Positions 33,247 through 42,775 of a DNA stretch of 54,964 bases are shown here, in pieces (the stretch's first letter is position 1; every line of letters starts with the position of its first letter). This stretch comes from Acidimicrobiales bacterium (lineage in GTDB: Bacteria; Actinomycetota; Acidimicrobiia; Acidimicrobiales; RAAP-2). Location: contig JADGOG010000003.1 of NCBI GenBank assembly GCA_017883065.1, forward strand, positions 1-54,964, read 5' to 3'. The position numbers were made by a program, and so were the translations under genes. The notes under the pieces were generated by a model. That model saw nothing but the letters and a program-made list of their open reading frames with translations, was not told where the DNA came from and searched no databases.

Positions 33247-33392
33247 GTCCCCAGTATTGAACATCGTGGCTGTTGCGGCCGGGCCCCGGGGGCCGGGACC
33301 CGACGGTTGGATGGCTGCTCGCCGGTGCGCCGCTCCGGTGCCCAGGTGCGATTCGCATGACCGACGTGCCCGGAGGCGCTATCGTCTCGACC

Positions 33393-33710
33393 ATGCCGCA
33401 ACCGCCCGCACTCACGCCCGAACAGCGCCAGGCTGCCCTGGCCAAGGCAGCGAAGGTCCGCCGTGAGCGGGCCGAAGTGAAGGAGAAGCTCAAACTCGGC
33501 TCGATCACGCTGTCCGAGCTCCTCACCACTGCCGACACCAACGAGACCGTTGGCAAGATGAAGGTGCTCTCCGTGCTGGAGTCACTTCCCGGTCTGGGCA
33601 AGGTGAAGGCTCGACGCCTGATGGACACGGTGGGGATCAGCGAGAGCCGTCGCCTGCAGGGTCTGGGGAGCAACCAGCGCGAGTCGCTCCTGCGCGAGAC
33701 CGCTCGCTGA
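33393..33710 (+). CDS. mihF: actinobacterial integration host factor
   Basis: LTPEQRQAALAKAAKVRRERAEVKEKLKLGSITLSELL...VLSVLESLPGLGKVKARRLMDTVGIS. Confidence 0.95.
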   Translation: MPQPPALTPEQRQAALAKAAKVRRERAEVKEKLKLGSITLSELLTTADTNETVGKMKVLSVLESLPGLGKVKARRLMDTVGISESRRLQGLGSNQRESLLRETAR

Positions 33711-33751
33711 ACCTCGCGGACGGGGGGGCGTCCGAGGCCGGTCCCGCACCG

Positions 33752-34378
33752 TTGATCTTCGTGCTGTTCGGCCCGGGCGGCGCCGGCAAGGGCACGATCG
33801 CCAAGCAGCTGGTCGCGAGGGATCCCTGGCTCTGGCTCAGCCGGTCGTGGACCACCCGGCCGCGTCGCCAAGGTGAATCCGAGGACGCCTATGTCTTCGT
33901 GGACCGGGCGACCTTCGAATCACGTGCCCGTGGCGGTGGGTTCTTCGAGTGGGCGGAGTTCCTGGGGAACTACTACGGGACCCCGCTGCCGACGCCGCCG
34001 CCGGGTCGCGACGTCCTTCTCGAGATCGATCTCCAGGGAGCCAGGCGGGTCAAGGAGTTGGAGCCCGACGCGACGTTGATCCTGCTCAGACCCCCTTCCG
34101 TCGAGGTGCAAGCGGCGCGCATGCGGGCCCGGGGCGACGACCCGCAGCACATCGCCAAACGCCTGGCGGCCGGAGCTGCCGAAACGGAAGAGGGCATGGC
34201 CATCGCCGATGAGGTGGTGGTCAATCACGAGATTGGGCAGGCCACTGCCGAAACGGCCGGTATAGTGGACCGTTACCGTTCTGCCGCCCGCGAGGGTGGC
34301 GGGAGTTGCGGAGGCACCACGGGCACCGTCGGCCCACCCTCCGATCCCACACCCGACAACCCAACCGAAGGATCGTGA
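33752..34378 (+). CDS. gmk: guanylate kinase
   Basis: TTG start; LFGPGGAGKGTIAKQL, SRSWTTRPRRQGE, FFEWAEFLGNYYGTP, LLEIDLQGARRVKE. Confidence 0.93.
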   Translation: MIFVLFGPGGAGKGTIAKQLVARDPWLWLSRSWTTRPRRQGESEDAYVFVDRATFESRARGGGFFEWAEFLGNYYGTPLPTPPPGRDVLLEIDLQGARRVKELEPDATLILLRPPSVEVQAARMRARGDDPQHIAKRLAAGAAETEEGMAIADEVVVNHEIGQATAETAGIVDRYRSAAREGGGSCGGTTGTVGPPSDPTPDNPTEGS

Positions 34379-34740
34379 TGGCTCAGAATCCGACCACGCT
34401 GATGGACCCGCCGATCGAGGACCTCCTCGACAAGGTCGACTCGAAGTTCACGCTGGTCGCGTTGGCCTCCCGCCGGGCACGCCAGGTGAACAGCTACTAC
34501 AACTCGCTGGGTGAGGGTCTCGGCGTGGTGGTGCCGCCCCAGGTGGCCTCGGCGTCGGGCAAGCCGCTGTCGATCGCCTTCGAAGAGGTCGCCGCCGGCA
34601 AGGCCACGTACACCCGTCCGGACCCCGAGGAGATCGCCCTGGCCGAAGCGGCCGCGCTGGCGCTGCTCGAGGGTGAGGGTGAGGGCGATGGTGAGGGCGA
34701 GGTCGCCGAGGCGGTCGTACCCGACGAGACCGCCGAGTAG
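34378..34740 (+). CDS. rpoZ: RNA polymerase omega subunit
   Basis: MDPPIEDLLDKVDSKFTLVALASRRARQVNSYYNSLGEG; acidic EGEGEGDGEGEV C-terminus. Confidence 0.95.
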   Translation: MAQNPTTLMDPPIEDLLDKVDSKFTLVALASRRARQVNSYYNSLGEGLGVVVPPQVASASGKPLSIAFEEVAAGKATYTRPDPEEIALAEAAALALLEGEGEGDGEGEVAEAVVPDETAE

Positions 34741-34804
34741 CTGACCGGATCCGATCGGCCCTGGGGGGCGGGATGAAGGTGGCCGAACAGAAGGACGGAG
34801 GAAC

Positions 34805-36028
34805 ATGACCTCCGAAGGTGGAAGCGGGAAGCCGTTCGTGGTCCTGGGCGTGTCCGCCGGGATCGCCGCATACAAGGCGATCGAGGTCTGTCGGAGGCTG
34901 GTCGACGCCGGGGTGCACGTCGCCCCGGTCCTCACCGAACGGGCCACCCGGTTCGTCGGCAGGGCCACGTTCGATGCGCTGGCGTCCGAACGGGTCCAGA
35001 TCGGCCTGTGGGACGAGGCGTCGCCGATTCCCCACACCCGCCTCGGCCAGTCGGCCGATCTCGTGGTCGTGGCCCCGGCCACCGTCGACCTGCTTGCCCG
35101 GTACGCCGGCGGCTTCGCCGACGACCTGCTGACCACGACCCTGGTGGCCACGGCGGCGCCGGTCCTGGTGTGCCCGGCCATGCACACCGAGATGTGGGAA
35201 CACCCGGCCGTCCAGGAGAACCTGGACACCCTCCGCCGCCGAGGGGTCACGGTGATCCCGCCCGGGGACGGACGCCTGGCGGGCGGGGACGTGGGCACCG
35301 GCCGGCTGGCCGACCCTTCGTTGATCGTGGCCACGGTCCTCGAGATGCTCGGTCGTGGCGAGGCCGTCGGCGCCGGGGATCTCGACGGGGTGCGGATGGT
35401 GGTGTCGGCCGGAGGGACTCGCGAGCCGATCGACCCGGTCCGGTTCATCACCAATCGATCGTCGGGAAAGCAGGGGCACGCGCTGGCTGCCGCCGCTCGT
35501 CGTCGTGGGGCCGAGGTGGTGCTGGTCACATCCAGCGCACTGCCGGCCGCCCAGGGGGTCGAGGTGGACCGGGTGGAGACCGCGGCCGACATGGAGGCGG
35601 CGATGCTGCACCGTGCGGAGGCGGCCGATGTGGTGGTGATGGCCGCCGCCGTGGCCGACTTCCGGCCCAAGGAGGCCGGGACGTCCAAGATGCACAAGTC
35701 CGACGGCGTGCCCGACCTCGTACTGGAGGCGACGCCGGACATCCTGGCCGAGCTGGGCCGTCGGAGGCGGCCCGGCCAGGTGCTGGTGGGCTTCGCCGCC
35801 GAGACGGAGCAGCTCTCCGACCGGGCCAGGGCCAAACTAGCCTCCAAGGGTGTGGATCTGATGGTGGCCAACGACGTGTCGGCCCCCGCCGTGGGATTCG
35901 ACCACGACACCAACGAGGTGACCATCTTCGGGGCGGACGGGTCCATGTTCCCGGTGGCCCTGCGCACCAAGGACGCGGTGGCGGACGCCATTTTGGATAG
36001 GGTGAGCGCGCTGTTGTCGCCATCATGA
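34805..36028 (+). CDS. coaBC: phosphopantothenoylcysteine decarboxylase/synthase
   Basis: [72 protein letters not shown]. Confidence 0.96.
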   Translation: MTSEGGSGKPFVVLGVSAGIAAYKAIEVCRRLVDAGVHVAPVLTERATRFVGRATFDALASERVQIGLWDEASPIPHTRLGQSADLVVVAPATVDLLARYAGGFADDLLTTTLVATAAPVLVCPAMHTEMWEHPAVQENLDTLRRRGVTVIPPGDGRLAGGDVGTGRLADPSLIVATVLEMLGRGEAVGAGDLDGVRMVVSAGGTREPIDPVRFITNRSSGKQGHALAAAARRRGAEVVLVTSSALPAAQGVEVDRVETAADMEAAMLHRAEAADVVVMAAAVADFRPKEAGTSKMHKSDGVPDLVLEATPDILAELGRRRRPGQVLVGFAAETEQLSDRARAKLASKGVDLMVANDVSAPAVGFDHDTNEVTIFGADGSMFPVALRTKDAVADAILDRVSALLSPS

Positions 36029-36143
36029 CCTGTCGGCCCACTCCACTGTCGTGGACAAGCGCCGGCCGGCACCCTACGGTGCGCCTGCCCCGACGCCCGG
36101 AACAGAGAGTTCGACCAGACCGCCGATCAGATTGGATCATCCT

Positions 36144-37340
36144 GTGAGTACCCGATACACCTTCACCTCCGAGTCGGTCACCGAGGGCCATCCCGACAAG
36201 ATGGCGGACCAGATCTCCGACTCGGTTCTCGATGCCCTGCTCACCGACGACCCGGACAGCCGGGTGGCCTGCGAGACCCTGCTGACCACCGGCCTGGTGC
36301 TGGTGGCCGGGGAGATCACCACCTCGACGTACGTGGACATCCCCAAGCTGGTTCGCAAGACGGTGCTGGACATCGGGTACGACGACGATGCCTATGGGAT
36401 CGACGGCAACACCTGCGGCGTGATCGTGTCGATCGACGAACAGTCTCCCAACATCGGCCAGGGTGTCGACAACGCCTTCGAGGTGCGGGCCGGCACCGGG
36501 GGCGAGGACCTGCTGAACGCTCAGGGCGCCGGTGACCAGGGGATGATGTTCGGCTACGCCTGCGACGAGACCCCGGACCTGATGCCCCTGCCGATCTGGT
36601 TGGCCCACCGGCTGGCCCAGCGCCTGTCCCAGGTCCGCCGGGTGGGTGTGCTCCCGTACCTGAGGCCGGACGGGAAGACCCAGGTCAGCGTCACCTACGA
36701 GGACGGACGTCCGGTGGCCCTGGAGACCGTGCTCATCTCCACGCAGCACGACCCGGGCGTGGATCTCGAGACCCTGCTCCTCCCCGATCTGCGCGACAAC
36801 GTGATCACGCCGCTGCTGCCGCCCGAGCTGGACACCGATGGCCTGCGCATCCTGGCCAACCCGACCGGGGTCTTCGAGCTGGGGGGGCCTCACGCCGACA
36901 CCGGTCTGACCGGCCGCAAGATCATCGTGGACACCTACGGCGGGATGGCCCGGCACGGCGGCGGGGCCTTCTCGGGGAAGGACCCCTCCAAGGTCGACCG
37001 ATCGGCGGCCTACGCAGCCCGGTGGGTGGCCAAGAACCTGGTCGCCGCCGGTGCAGCCACCCGCTGCGAGGTACAGGTGGCCTACGCCATCGGCGTGGCC
37101 AGGCCGGTCTCGGTGCTGGTGGAGACCTTCGGCACCGAGCGGGCGGACCCCGTGCGCATCGCCGAAGTGGTCGACGAGGTGTTCGACCTCCGACCGGCAG
37201 CCATCGTCCGCGATCTCGATCTGAAGCGGCCCATCTACCGGAAGACCGCCGCCTACGGGCACTTCGGTCGGTCGGAGAAGGAGTTCACCTGGGAGGACAC
37301 CTCCCGGGCCGACGACCTGAAGCAGGCCCTCGGACTCTGA
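36144..37340 (+). CDS. metK: S-adenosylmethionine synthase
   Basis: [77 protein letters not shown]. Confidence 0.97.
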   Translation: MSTRYTFTSESVTEGHPDKMADQISDSVLDALLTDDPDSRVACETLLTTGLVLVAGEITTSTYVDIPKLVRKTVLDIGYDDDAYGIDGNTCGVIVSIDEQSPNIGQGVDNAFEVRAGTGGEDLLNAQGAGDQGMMFGYACDETPDLMPLPIWLAHRLAQRLSQVRRVGVLPYLRPDGKTQVSVTYEDGRPVALETVLISTQHDPGVDLETLLLPDLRDNVITPLLPPELDTDGLRILANPTGVFELGGPHADTGLTGRKIIVDTYGGMARHGGGAFSGKDPSKVDRSAAYAARWVAKNLVAAGAATRCEVQVAYAIGVARPVSVLVETFGTERADPVRIAEVVDEVFDLRPAAIVRDLDLKRPIYRKTAAYGHFGRSEKEFTWEDTSRADDLKQALGL

Positions 37341-37399
37341 TCCGGCCGAACCCGACCGCCGGACCGATCGGGGACGATCCCGCAACGCCGCACCGGATC

Positions 37400-39166
37400 G
37401 TGCGGGTGGCGCCCGACGTGCCGGCCATCCACCGCCGGTTCGACTACTCGGTGCCTCCGGCCATGGCGACGGCCGTCCACCTCGGATCTCGCGTACGCAT
37501 CGAACTCAACGGGCGCCGAGTGGCGGCCTGGGTGGTGGAGGACGACGTCCCGCCCACCCCCGGGGTGACCGTCAAGGCCCTGGCGGCGTCGAGCGGCGAG
37601 GGACCGCCACCACCGGTGCTCTCACTGGCGGAGTGGGCAGCGTGGAGGTGGGCGGGCCCGATCACCTCCTTTCTGGGAACGGCATCGCCGGAGCGGGTGG
37701 TCCGCCGACCTCGCTCCACGGCCGGCGAGGGCGTGGCCTCGTCCTCCGGACCGCAGTCTCCGGGCGGCGGCTCGGTCGACCTGGTGTCCGAGGCACTGGA
37801 GGGCGGTCCCGGTCCTGCGGTGATTCGGCTGGCCCCGGCCCTCGACGCCTCGTTGGTGGTGCTCGAGCTGATCCACCGGACCGGACCGGCCGGCGTGCTG
37901 GTCCTGGCCCCGTCGCACCTTCGGGCCTCCCAGCTGGCCACCCGTCTCGACGAGGCCGGAGTCCCGGTCACCCTGATGCCCGACGGCTGGGCGGCGGCGT
38001 CGACCGGTCGGCCGGTGGTGGTGGGGACACGCGCCGCCGCCTGGTCCCCGCTGACCCGCCTGCGTGCCGCCATCATCCTGGACGCCCACGACGAGGCCTA
38101 CCGCGAGGAGCGGTCTCCGACCTGGTCGGCGGTGGACGTCACCATCGAACGGTGTCGACGGGACGGAGCGCCGGTGCTGCTGGTATCGCCATGCCCGCCG
38201 GTGATCCTCACCGAGGGCGCCACCGTGGTGACCACGTCGCGTGCGGTCGAACGGCGGGGATGGCCGGTGGTCGAGGTCGTCGACCGGGTCGGTGACGACC
38301 CGCGCACCGGACTGTTCTCCGAGCGGCTGGCCCACGCACTGCACGCGGTGCTGGATCGGCCCGAGGGTCGTGCGGTCTGCATCCTCAATCGGACCGGTCG
38401 CATCCGGCTGTTGGCCTGCGGGAACTGCGGAGCCCTGGCCCGCTGTACCCGGTGCGGTGGCGCCCTGGCCCAGGATGCCGCCGGTGACGGCCTTCGCTGC
38501 CGGCGCTGTGGCGAGGTCCGTCCGGCGGTGTGTGCCGAGTGCGACTCGACCCGGCTCAAGGCGCTCCGGGTCGGGGTGACCCGCGCCGCCGAGGAGTTGA
38601 CCGCGCTGACCGGCGTCGTCGCGGTCGAAGTCACCGGTTCGACCGACCGGGGTCCGCTGTCCGGCAGCCGACTGGTGGTCGGGACCGAGGCCGCGCTCCA
38701 CCGGATGGATCGGGCCGACCTGGTGGCCTTCCTCGACGTCGATCAACACCTGCTCGCCCCGCGGTTCGGAGCGGGAGAGGAGGCGCTGGCCCTGCTGGCC
38801 CGAGCGGCCCGGCTGGTGGGATCCCGGCCAGCCGGCGGTCGGGTGCTGGTGCAGACCCGGGTCCCGGATCACGAAGTCCTCGCCGCCGCCGTCCACGCCG
38901 ACCCCGACCTCCTGGCTCGCCCGGAACGGGAGCTCCGCCTGACCATCGGCCTGCCGCCTTTCGGGGCGGTGACCGTGCTGCGTGGACCGGGGTCGGCCGA
39001 GTACGCAGTCGGGCTCCGTGCCCTGGGGTCGGTGGAGGTGTCGTCGGTGGAACCCGAGCGATGGATGGTCCGGGCCCCCGATCACATGGCGATGGCCGAC
39101 GCCCTGGCGTCGGTCCCCCGGCCGACAGCCCGGCTTCGGGTGGAGGTCGACGCCACCGACGCGTGA
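37400..39166 (+). CDS. priA: PriA-like primosomal protein N' with degenerate helicase motifs
   Basis: Zinc region CGNCGALARCTRCGGAL...CRRCGEVRPAVCAEC; 3'-BD-like N-terminus; no Walker A. Start approximate. Confidence 0.85.
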   Translation: MRVAPDVPAIHRRFDYSVPPAMATAVHLGSRVRIELNGRRVAAWVVEDDVPPTPGVTVKALAASSGEGPPPPVLSLAEWAAWRWAGPITSFLGTASPERVVRRPRSTAGEGVASSSGPQSPGGGSVDLVSEALEGGPGPAVIRLAPALDASLVVLELIHRTGPAGVLVLAPSHLRASQLATRLDEAGVPVTLMPDGWAAASTGRPVVVGTRAAAWSPLTRLRAAIILDAHDEAYREERSPTWSAVDVTIERCRRDGAPVLLVSPCPPVILTEGATVVTTSRAVERRGWPVVEVVDRVGDDPRTGLFSERLAHALHAVLDRPEGRAVCILNRTGRIRLLACGNCGALARCTRCGGALAQDAAGDGLRCRRCGEVRPAVCAECDSTRLKALRVGVTRAAEELTALTGVVAVEVTGSTDRGPLSGSRLVVGTEAALHRMDRADLVAFLDVDQHLLAPRFGAGEEALALLARAARLVGSRPAGGRVLVQTRVPDHEVLAAAVHADPDLLARPERELRLTIGLPPFGAVTVLRGPGSAEYAVGLRALGSVEVSSVEPERWMVRAPDHMAMADALASVPRPTARLRVEVDATDA

Positions 39167-39211
39167 TCCGTTGTGGGCACGACAGGCCGCCGGCCGCCGT
39201 AGAATGCCTCC

Positions 39212-39757
39212 ATGTCCTCGTACTCCGTTCGCGTCTATGGCGACCCGGTCCTGAAGCAGATCGCCCGCGAGGTCGATGAGGTCGACGGATCGCTGGTCCG
39301 TCTGGTGGACGACATGGTGGAGACCATGTACGGGTCCGAGGGCGCCGGTCTGGCCGCCCCTCAGGTGGGCGTGCAGAAGCGCCTCTTCGTCTACGACGTG
39401 GGCGAGGGGCCCGAAGCGGTGATCAACCCGACCATCGTGGAGTCCGAGGGCGAGTGGTACCACGACGAGGGGTGCCTCTCGATACCGGGTCTGCGCCTGG
39501 GTATCGTCCGACCGGACCGGGTGCACCTGCGAGGCTACGACCTCGACGGCGAGGAGATCACCATCGAGGCGGACGAGTTCCTCGGGCGGGTCTTCCAGCA
39601 TGAGGTGGACCATCTCGATGGAGTCCTGATGATCGAGCGACTCGAGGACGACATGCGCAAGCAGGCACTCCGGGTGTTGCGCGACCGTGCCCTCGGGATG
39701 GACACCTCGGCAATGGAGGCCAAGTTGGTCTCGGCCGGCAGCGAGCAGGAAGTCTGA
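39212..39757 (+). CDS. def: peptide deformylase
   Basis: EGAGLAAPQVGVQKRLFVYD, DEGCLSIPGLRL, VFQHEVDHLDGVLM. Confidence 0.97.
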   Translation: MSSYSVRVYGDPVLKQIAREVDEVDGSLVRLVDDMVETMYGSEGAGLAAPQVGVQKRLFVYDVGEGPEAVINPTIVESEGEWYHDEGCLSIPGLRLGIVRPDRVHLRGYDLDGEEITIEADEFLGRVFQHEVDHLDGVLMIERLEDDMRKQALRVLRDRALGMDTSAMEAKLVSAGSEQEV

Positions 39758-39804
39758 GCCGACCACTCCGCCACCGGTCCCGATCCGACCGGTAGCGTCC
39801 ACCC

Positions 39805-40704
39805 ATGGCTCGGTTGGTCTTCTTGGGCACGCCCGACGCGGCGGTGCCGCCGTTGCGTGCGTTGGCGGCAGCCGGGCACGACATCGCCCTGGTCGTGACC
39901 CGTCCGGACAAGAAGCGTGGACGCGGCGGGGCACTGCTCCCCAGCCCGGTGAAGGCCGCGGCCACCGAGCTCGGCCTCGCGGTGACCGACTCCCTGGACG
40001 AGGTGGCCGGCGCCGGCGCCGAGCTGGGGGTGGTGGTCGCCTACGGCAGGATCATCCCGGTGGCCGTTCTGGACCAGCTCCCCATGGTCAACCTCCACTT
40101 CTCGCTGCTGCCCCGGTGGCGGGGGGCGGCCCCGGTGGAGCGGGCCATCCTCGAAGGTGACGCCGAGACGGGCGTCTGCCTGATGGCAGTCGAAGCGGGA
40201 CTGGACACCGGTGCCGTCTACGCCGAGGCGAGCGTGGTCATCGGTGACGAGGAGACCGCCGACGAGCTCCGGGCCCGTCTGGTCGACCTTGGGTGCGCGC
40301 TGTTGGACGAGCACCTTCGGGCCGGCCGAGCGGGGCTGCCCCTGGGGCGCGACCAGGTGGGTAGCCCGACCTATGCCGAGAAGATCCGGCCGGGCGAGCT
40401 CCACCTGCTCTGGGAGCGGCCAGCCATCGAGCTCGCCCGGGTGATCCGGCTGGGTCGGGCGTGGACCACCTTCCGGGGTCGCCGGCTCGGCATCGTCCGT
40501 GCCACCGGCCGGGTCGACGACACCGGCGCCGACGAGACGCCCGGTGTGGTCAACCCGGGCACGCTCGACGGGACGGAGGTGGTGGCCGGCGACGGCCATC
40601 GGATCCGGCTGATCACCGTGCAGCCGGAGGGCAAGCGACCCATGGACGCTTCGGACTGGCGTCACGGCGTGCGCCCCCAGGCCGGCGAGGTCCTGGGCGG
40701 CTGA
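39805..40704 (+). CDS. fmt: methionyl-tRNA formyltransferase
   Basis: RLVFLGTPDAAVPPLRALAAAGHDIALVVTRPDKKRGRG, NLHFSLLPRWRGAAPVERAIL. Confidence 0.96.
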   Translation: MARLVFLGTPDAAVPPLRALAAAGHDIALVVTRPDKKRGRGGALLPSPVKAAATELGLAVTDSLDEVAGAGAELGVVVAYGRIIPVAVLDQLPMVNLHFSLLPRWRGAAPVERAILEGDAETGVCLMAVEAGLDTGAVYAEASVVIGDEETADELRARLVDLGCALLDEHLRAGRAGLPLGRDQVGSPTYAEKIRPGELHLLWERPAIELARVIRLGRAWTTFRGRRLGIVRATGRVDDTGADETPGVVNPGTLDGTEVVAGDGHRIRLITVQPEGKRPMDASDWRHGVRPQAGEVLGG

Positions 40705-40789
40705 CCCCGTCGAAGGCCGGACGGTGGCCGCCGGCCGGCCTGGCCGATCGGCCCGTTGGGGCACGGTGGCGCCGATAGGCTCACGTCCG

Positions 40790-41485
40790 ATGGAGACGAC
40801 CCCGCCACACCCATCTCTGCGTGTGGCGCCGTCGATCCTCTCGGCCGACTTCGGTGGACTCTCCGACGCCGTCGACGAGATCACCCCGGGCACGGACTGG
40901 CTCCACATCGACGTGATGGACGGCCACTTCGTGCCCAACCTGACCGTCGGGCCGCCGGTGGTCTCCTCGCTGCGCAAGCACTCGGCGCTCTTCTTCGACA
41001 CCCATCTGATGATCACCGAACCCGATCGCTACCTCGAACCGTTCCGCGACGCCGGGGCGGACGGGTGCACGGTGCACGTGGAAGTTGGAGGAACCGGCGC
41101 CCTGATCCGTCAGATGCGGGACCTCGGGCTGCGGGTCGGGCTGGCCGCCAACCCCGACACGCCCTTTGAGGCGCTCGAGCCCTTCCTCGACCAGGTCGAC
41201 CTGGTGTTGTGCATGACCGTGTTCCCGGGCTTCGGCGGACAGTCGTTCATCGCCGGCGTGATGGGCAAGGTGCGCCAGGTGCGCCAGGCGGTCCGGGCCG
41301 GAGGCCTCGCCGTCGACGTGGAGGTCGACGGCGGCATTGACGAACAGACCGTGGTCGAAGCGGCCCGGTCGGGCGCCAACGTGTTCGTGGCCGGATCGGC
41401 GGTGTTCGGCCGACCCCATCCCCTGGAGGCCGCCGAGGGGATCCTCCGAGCGGCCGAGTTGGCCGTGGCGGGCGAGCCGTCCTGA
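40790..41485 (+). CDS. rpe: ribulose-phosphate 3-epimerase
   Basis: APSILSADFGGLSDAV, WLHIDVMDGHFVPNLTVGPPVV, MTVFPGFGGQSFI, EVDGGIDEQTV. Confidence 0.97.
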   Translation: METTPPHPSLRVAPSILSADFGGLSDAVDEITPGTDWLHIDVMDGHFVPNLTVGPPVVSSLRKHSALFFDTHLMITEPDRYLEPFRDAGADGCTVHVEVGGTGALIRQMRDLGLRVGLAANPDTPFEALEPFLDQVDLVLCMTVFPGFGGQSFIAGVMGKVRQVRQAVRAGGLAVDVEVDGGIDEQTVVEAARSGANVFVAGSAVFGRPHPLEAAEGILRAAELAVAGEPS

Positions 41486-41499
41486 GTGCCGATCCGGCA

Positions 41500-42543
41500 G
41501 TGAGCGGTCCGGACGACGCCGTCTGGATGGCCCGGGCCGTCGAGGCGGCCGAGTCGGTCCGTGGGCGCACCTCGCCCAACCCCTGGGTGGGCGCAGTGGT
41601 GGTCCCCGACGGAACCGTCGCCGGTGCGGGTACCGCCGCCGGTGCGGGATTCATCGGTGCCACCGCCCCCCCGGGAGGACCCCACGCCGAAGTGACCGCG
41701 CTGGCCGCGGCCGGGACGTCGGCCCGATCGGGGACCATGTACGTCACCCTCGAACCGTGTGCCCACCAAGGCCGCACCCCTCCATGCACGGACGCGATCA
41801 TCGCGGCCGGGATCCGACGGGTGGTCGTCGCCGTCGAGGATCCCGACCCCCAGGTGCGTGGTCGAGGCATCGACGTGCTCCGGTCGGCGGGCATCGATGT
41901 CGAGGTGGGGGAGACCGCCGCCGCGGTCCGAGCCCAACTGGCCCCGTATCTCAAGCACCGCCGCACCGGGTGCCCCTGGGTGGTCCTGAAGCTGGCTGCC
42001 ACCCTCGACGGCGGAACTGCAGCCCCGGACGGCTCCAGCCGGTGGATCACCGGCGAGGCCGCCCGACGGGACGCCCATCGACTGCGCTCACAGGTCGACG
42101 CGGTGGTCGTCGGTGCGGGGACGGTCCGAGACGACGATCCCTCGTTGACGGTCCGACTGCCGGCCGGGGACCCCTGGTACCGGGGACCCGACGAACAACC
42201 CCTCCGGGTGGTACTTGGCCGGATCCCACCCGGTGCTGCCGTCGAACCGGCCCTCGAGTGCGACGGCGACCTCGATGACATCCTCGCCCGGCTGGGTGAT
42301 CGGGGGATTGTGCAGGTCCTGGTGGAGGGTGGGTCCCGGGTGGCGTACGCCTTCCATTCGTCCGGCCTGGTCGATCGCTATGTGCTCTACCTGGCGCCGG
42401 CGCTGTTCGGGGGGAACGACGCCCGCCCGCTCTTTGCCGGACCAGGTGCTGCCACCATCGACGGCCTGTGGCGGGGCCGGATCCTCTCGGTGACTAGCCT
42501 GGAGGGCGATTTGCGGGTGGAACTGTCCCCTGCAGACGACTGA
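41500..42543 (+). CDS. ribD: bifunctional diaminohydroxyphosphoribosylaminopyrimidine deaminase/reductase
   Basis: TSPNPWVGAVVV, HAEVTALAAAG, YVTLEPCAHQGRTPPCTDAIIAAG, reductase C-domain. Confidence 0.95.
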   Translation: MSGPDDAVWMARAVEAAESVRGRTSPNPWVGAVVVPDGTVAGAGTAAGAGFIGATAPPGGPHAEVTALAAAGTSARSGTMYVTLEPCAHQGRTPPCTDAIIAAGIRRVVVAVEDPDPQVRGRGIDVLRSAGIDVEVGETAAAVRAQLAPYLKHRRTGCPWVVLKLAATLDGGTAAPDGSSRWITGEAARRDAHRLRSQVDAVVVGAGTVRDDDPSLTVRLPAGDPWYRGPDEQPLRVVLGRIPPGAAVEPALECDGDLDDILARLGDRGIVQVLVEGGSRVAYAFHSSGLVDRYVLYLAPALFGGNDARPLFAGPGAATIDGLWRGRILSVTSLEGDLRVELSPADD

Positions 42544-42575
42544 GGGAGTCCTGCCCGACTGCAGAAATTGCCTAA

Positions 42576-42651
42576 GGCCGGACCATTGCCGGCCGACAGT
42601 AGTAACAGCTGGACCTGCGGATGCAGGCGACAGATGCCGGCGCTGTCGGCC
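42576..42651 (+). promoter_or_regulatory. candidate structured RNA with mutually exclusive stems upstream of ribBA
   Basis: GGCCGG (42576-42581)/CCGGCC (42589-42594); alternative GGCCGACAG (42591-42599)/CTGTCGGCC (42643-42651); local CGACAG (42628-42633)/CTGTCG (42643-42648); CCTGC-GGAT-GCAGG (42614-42627). Confidence 0.4.
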
Positions 42652-42666
42652 ACGGGGTCGCCAGCG

Positions 42667-42720
42667 CAGCACGGCGTGGCACGGCGTCGCAGCACGGCGC
42701 AGCAACACGGTGTCGCAGCG
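42667..42720. repeat. degenerate CACGGYGY-rich repeats in ribD-ribBA gap
   Basis: gcagcacggcgtggcacggcgtcgcagcacggcgcagcaacacggtgtcgcagcg: four copies of (A)CACGGYGY. Confidence 0.6.
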
Positions 42721-42775
42721 CCGACGCAGAACGAGAAGTAGCCAGAAGTACGGAACAGAGGGAGACGAAGGGTCG

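Noticed and set aside
36029-36143. SAM riboswitch upstream of metK
   Set aside because: Only a weak GGCACC-CTAC-GGTGCGCC hairpin; no SAM-I/II/IV core motif recognised.
37622-39934. 770-aa minus-strand ORF opposite priA/def
   Set aside because: Antisense shadow of strong coding genes; no recognisable domain.
42544-42775. FMN riboswitch upstream of ribBA
   Set aside because: The conserved core (GGGGCAGGGUGAAAUUCCC...ACCGGCGGU, AGCCCGCGAGC) is not present.
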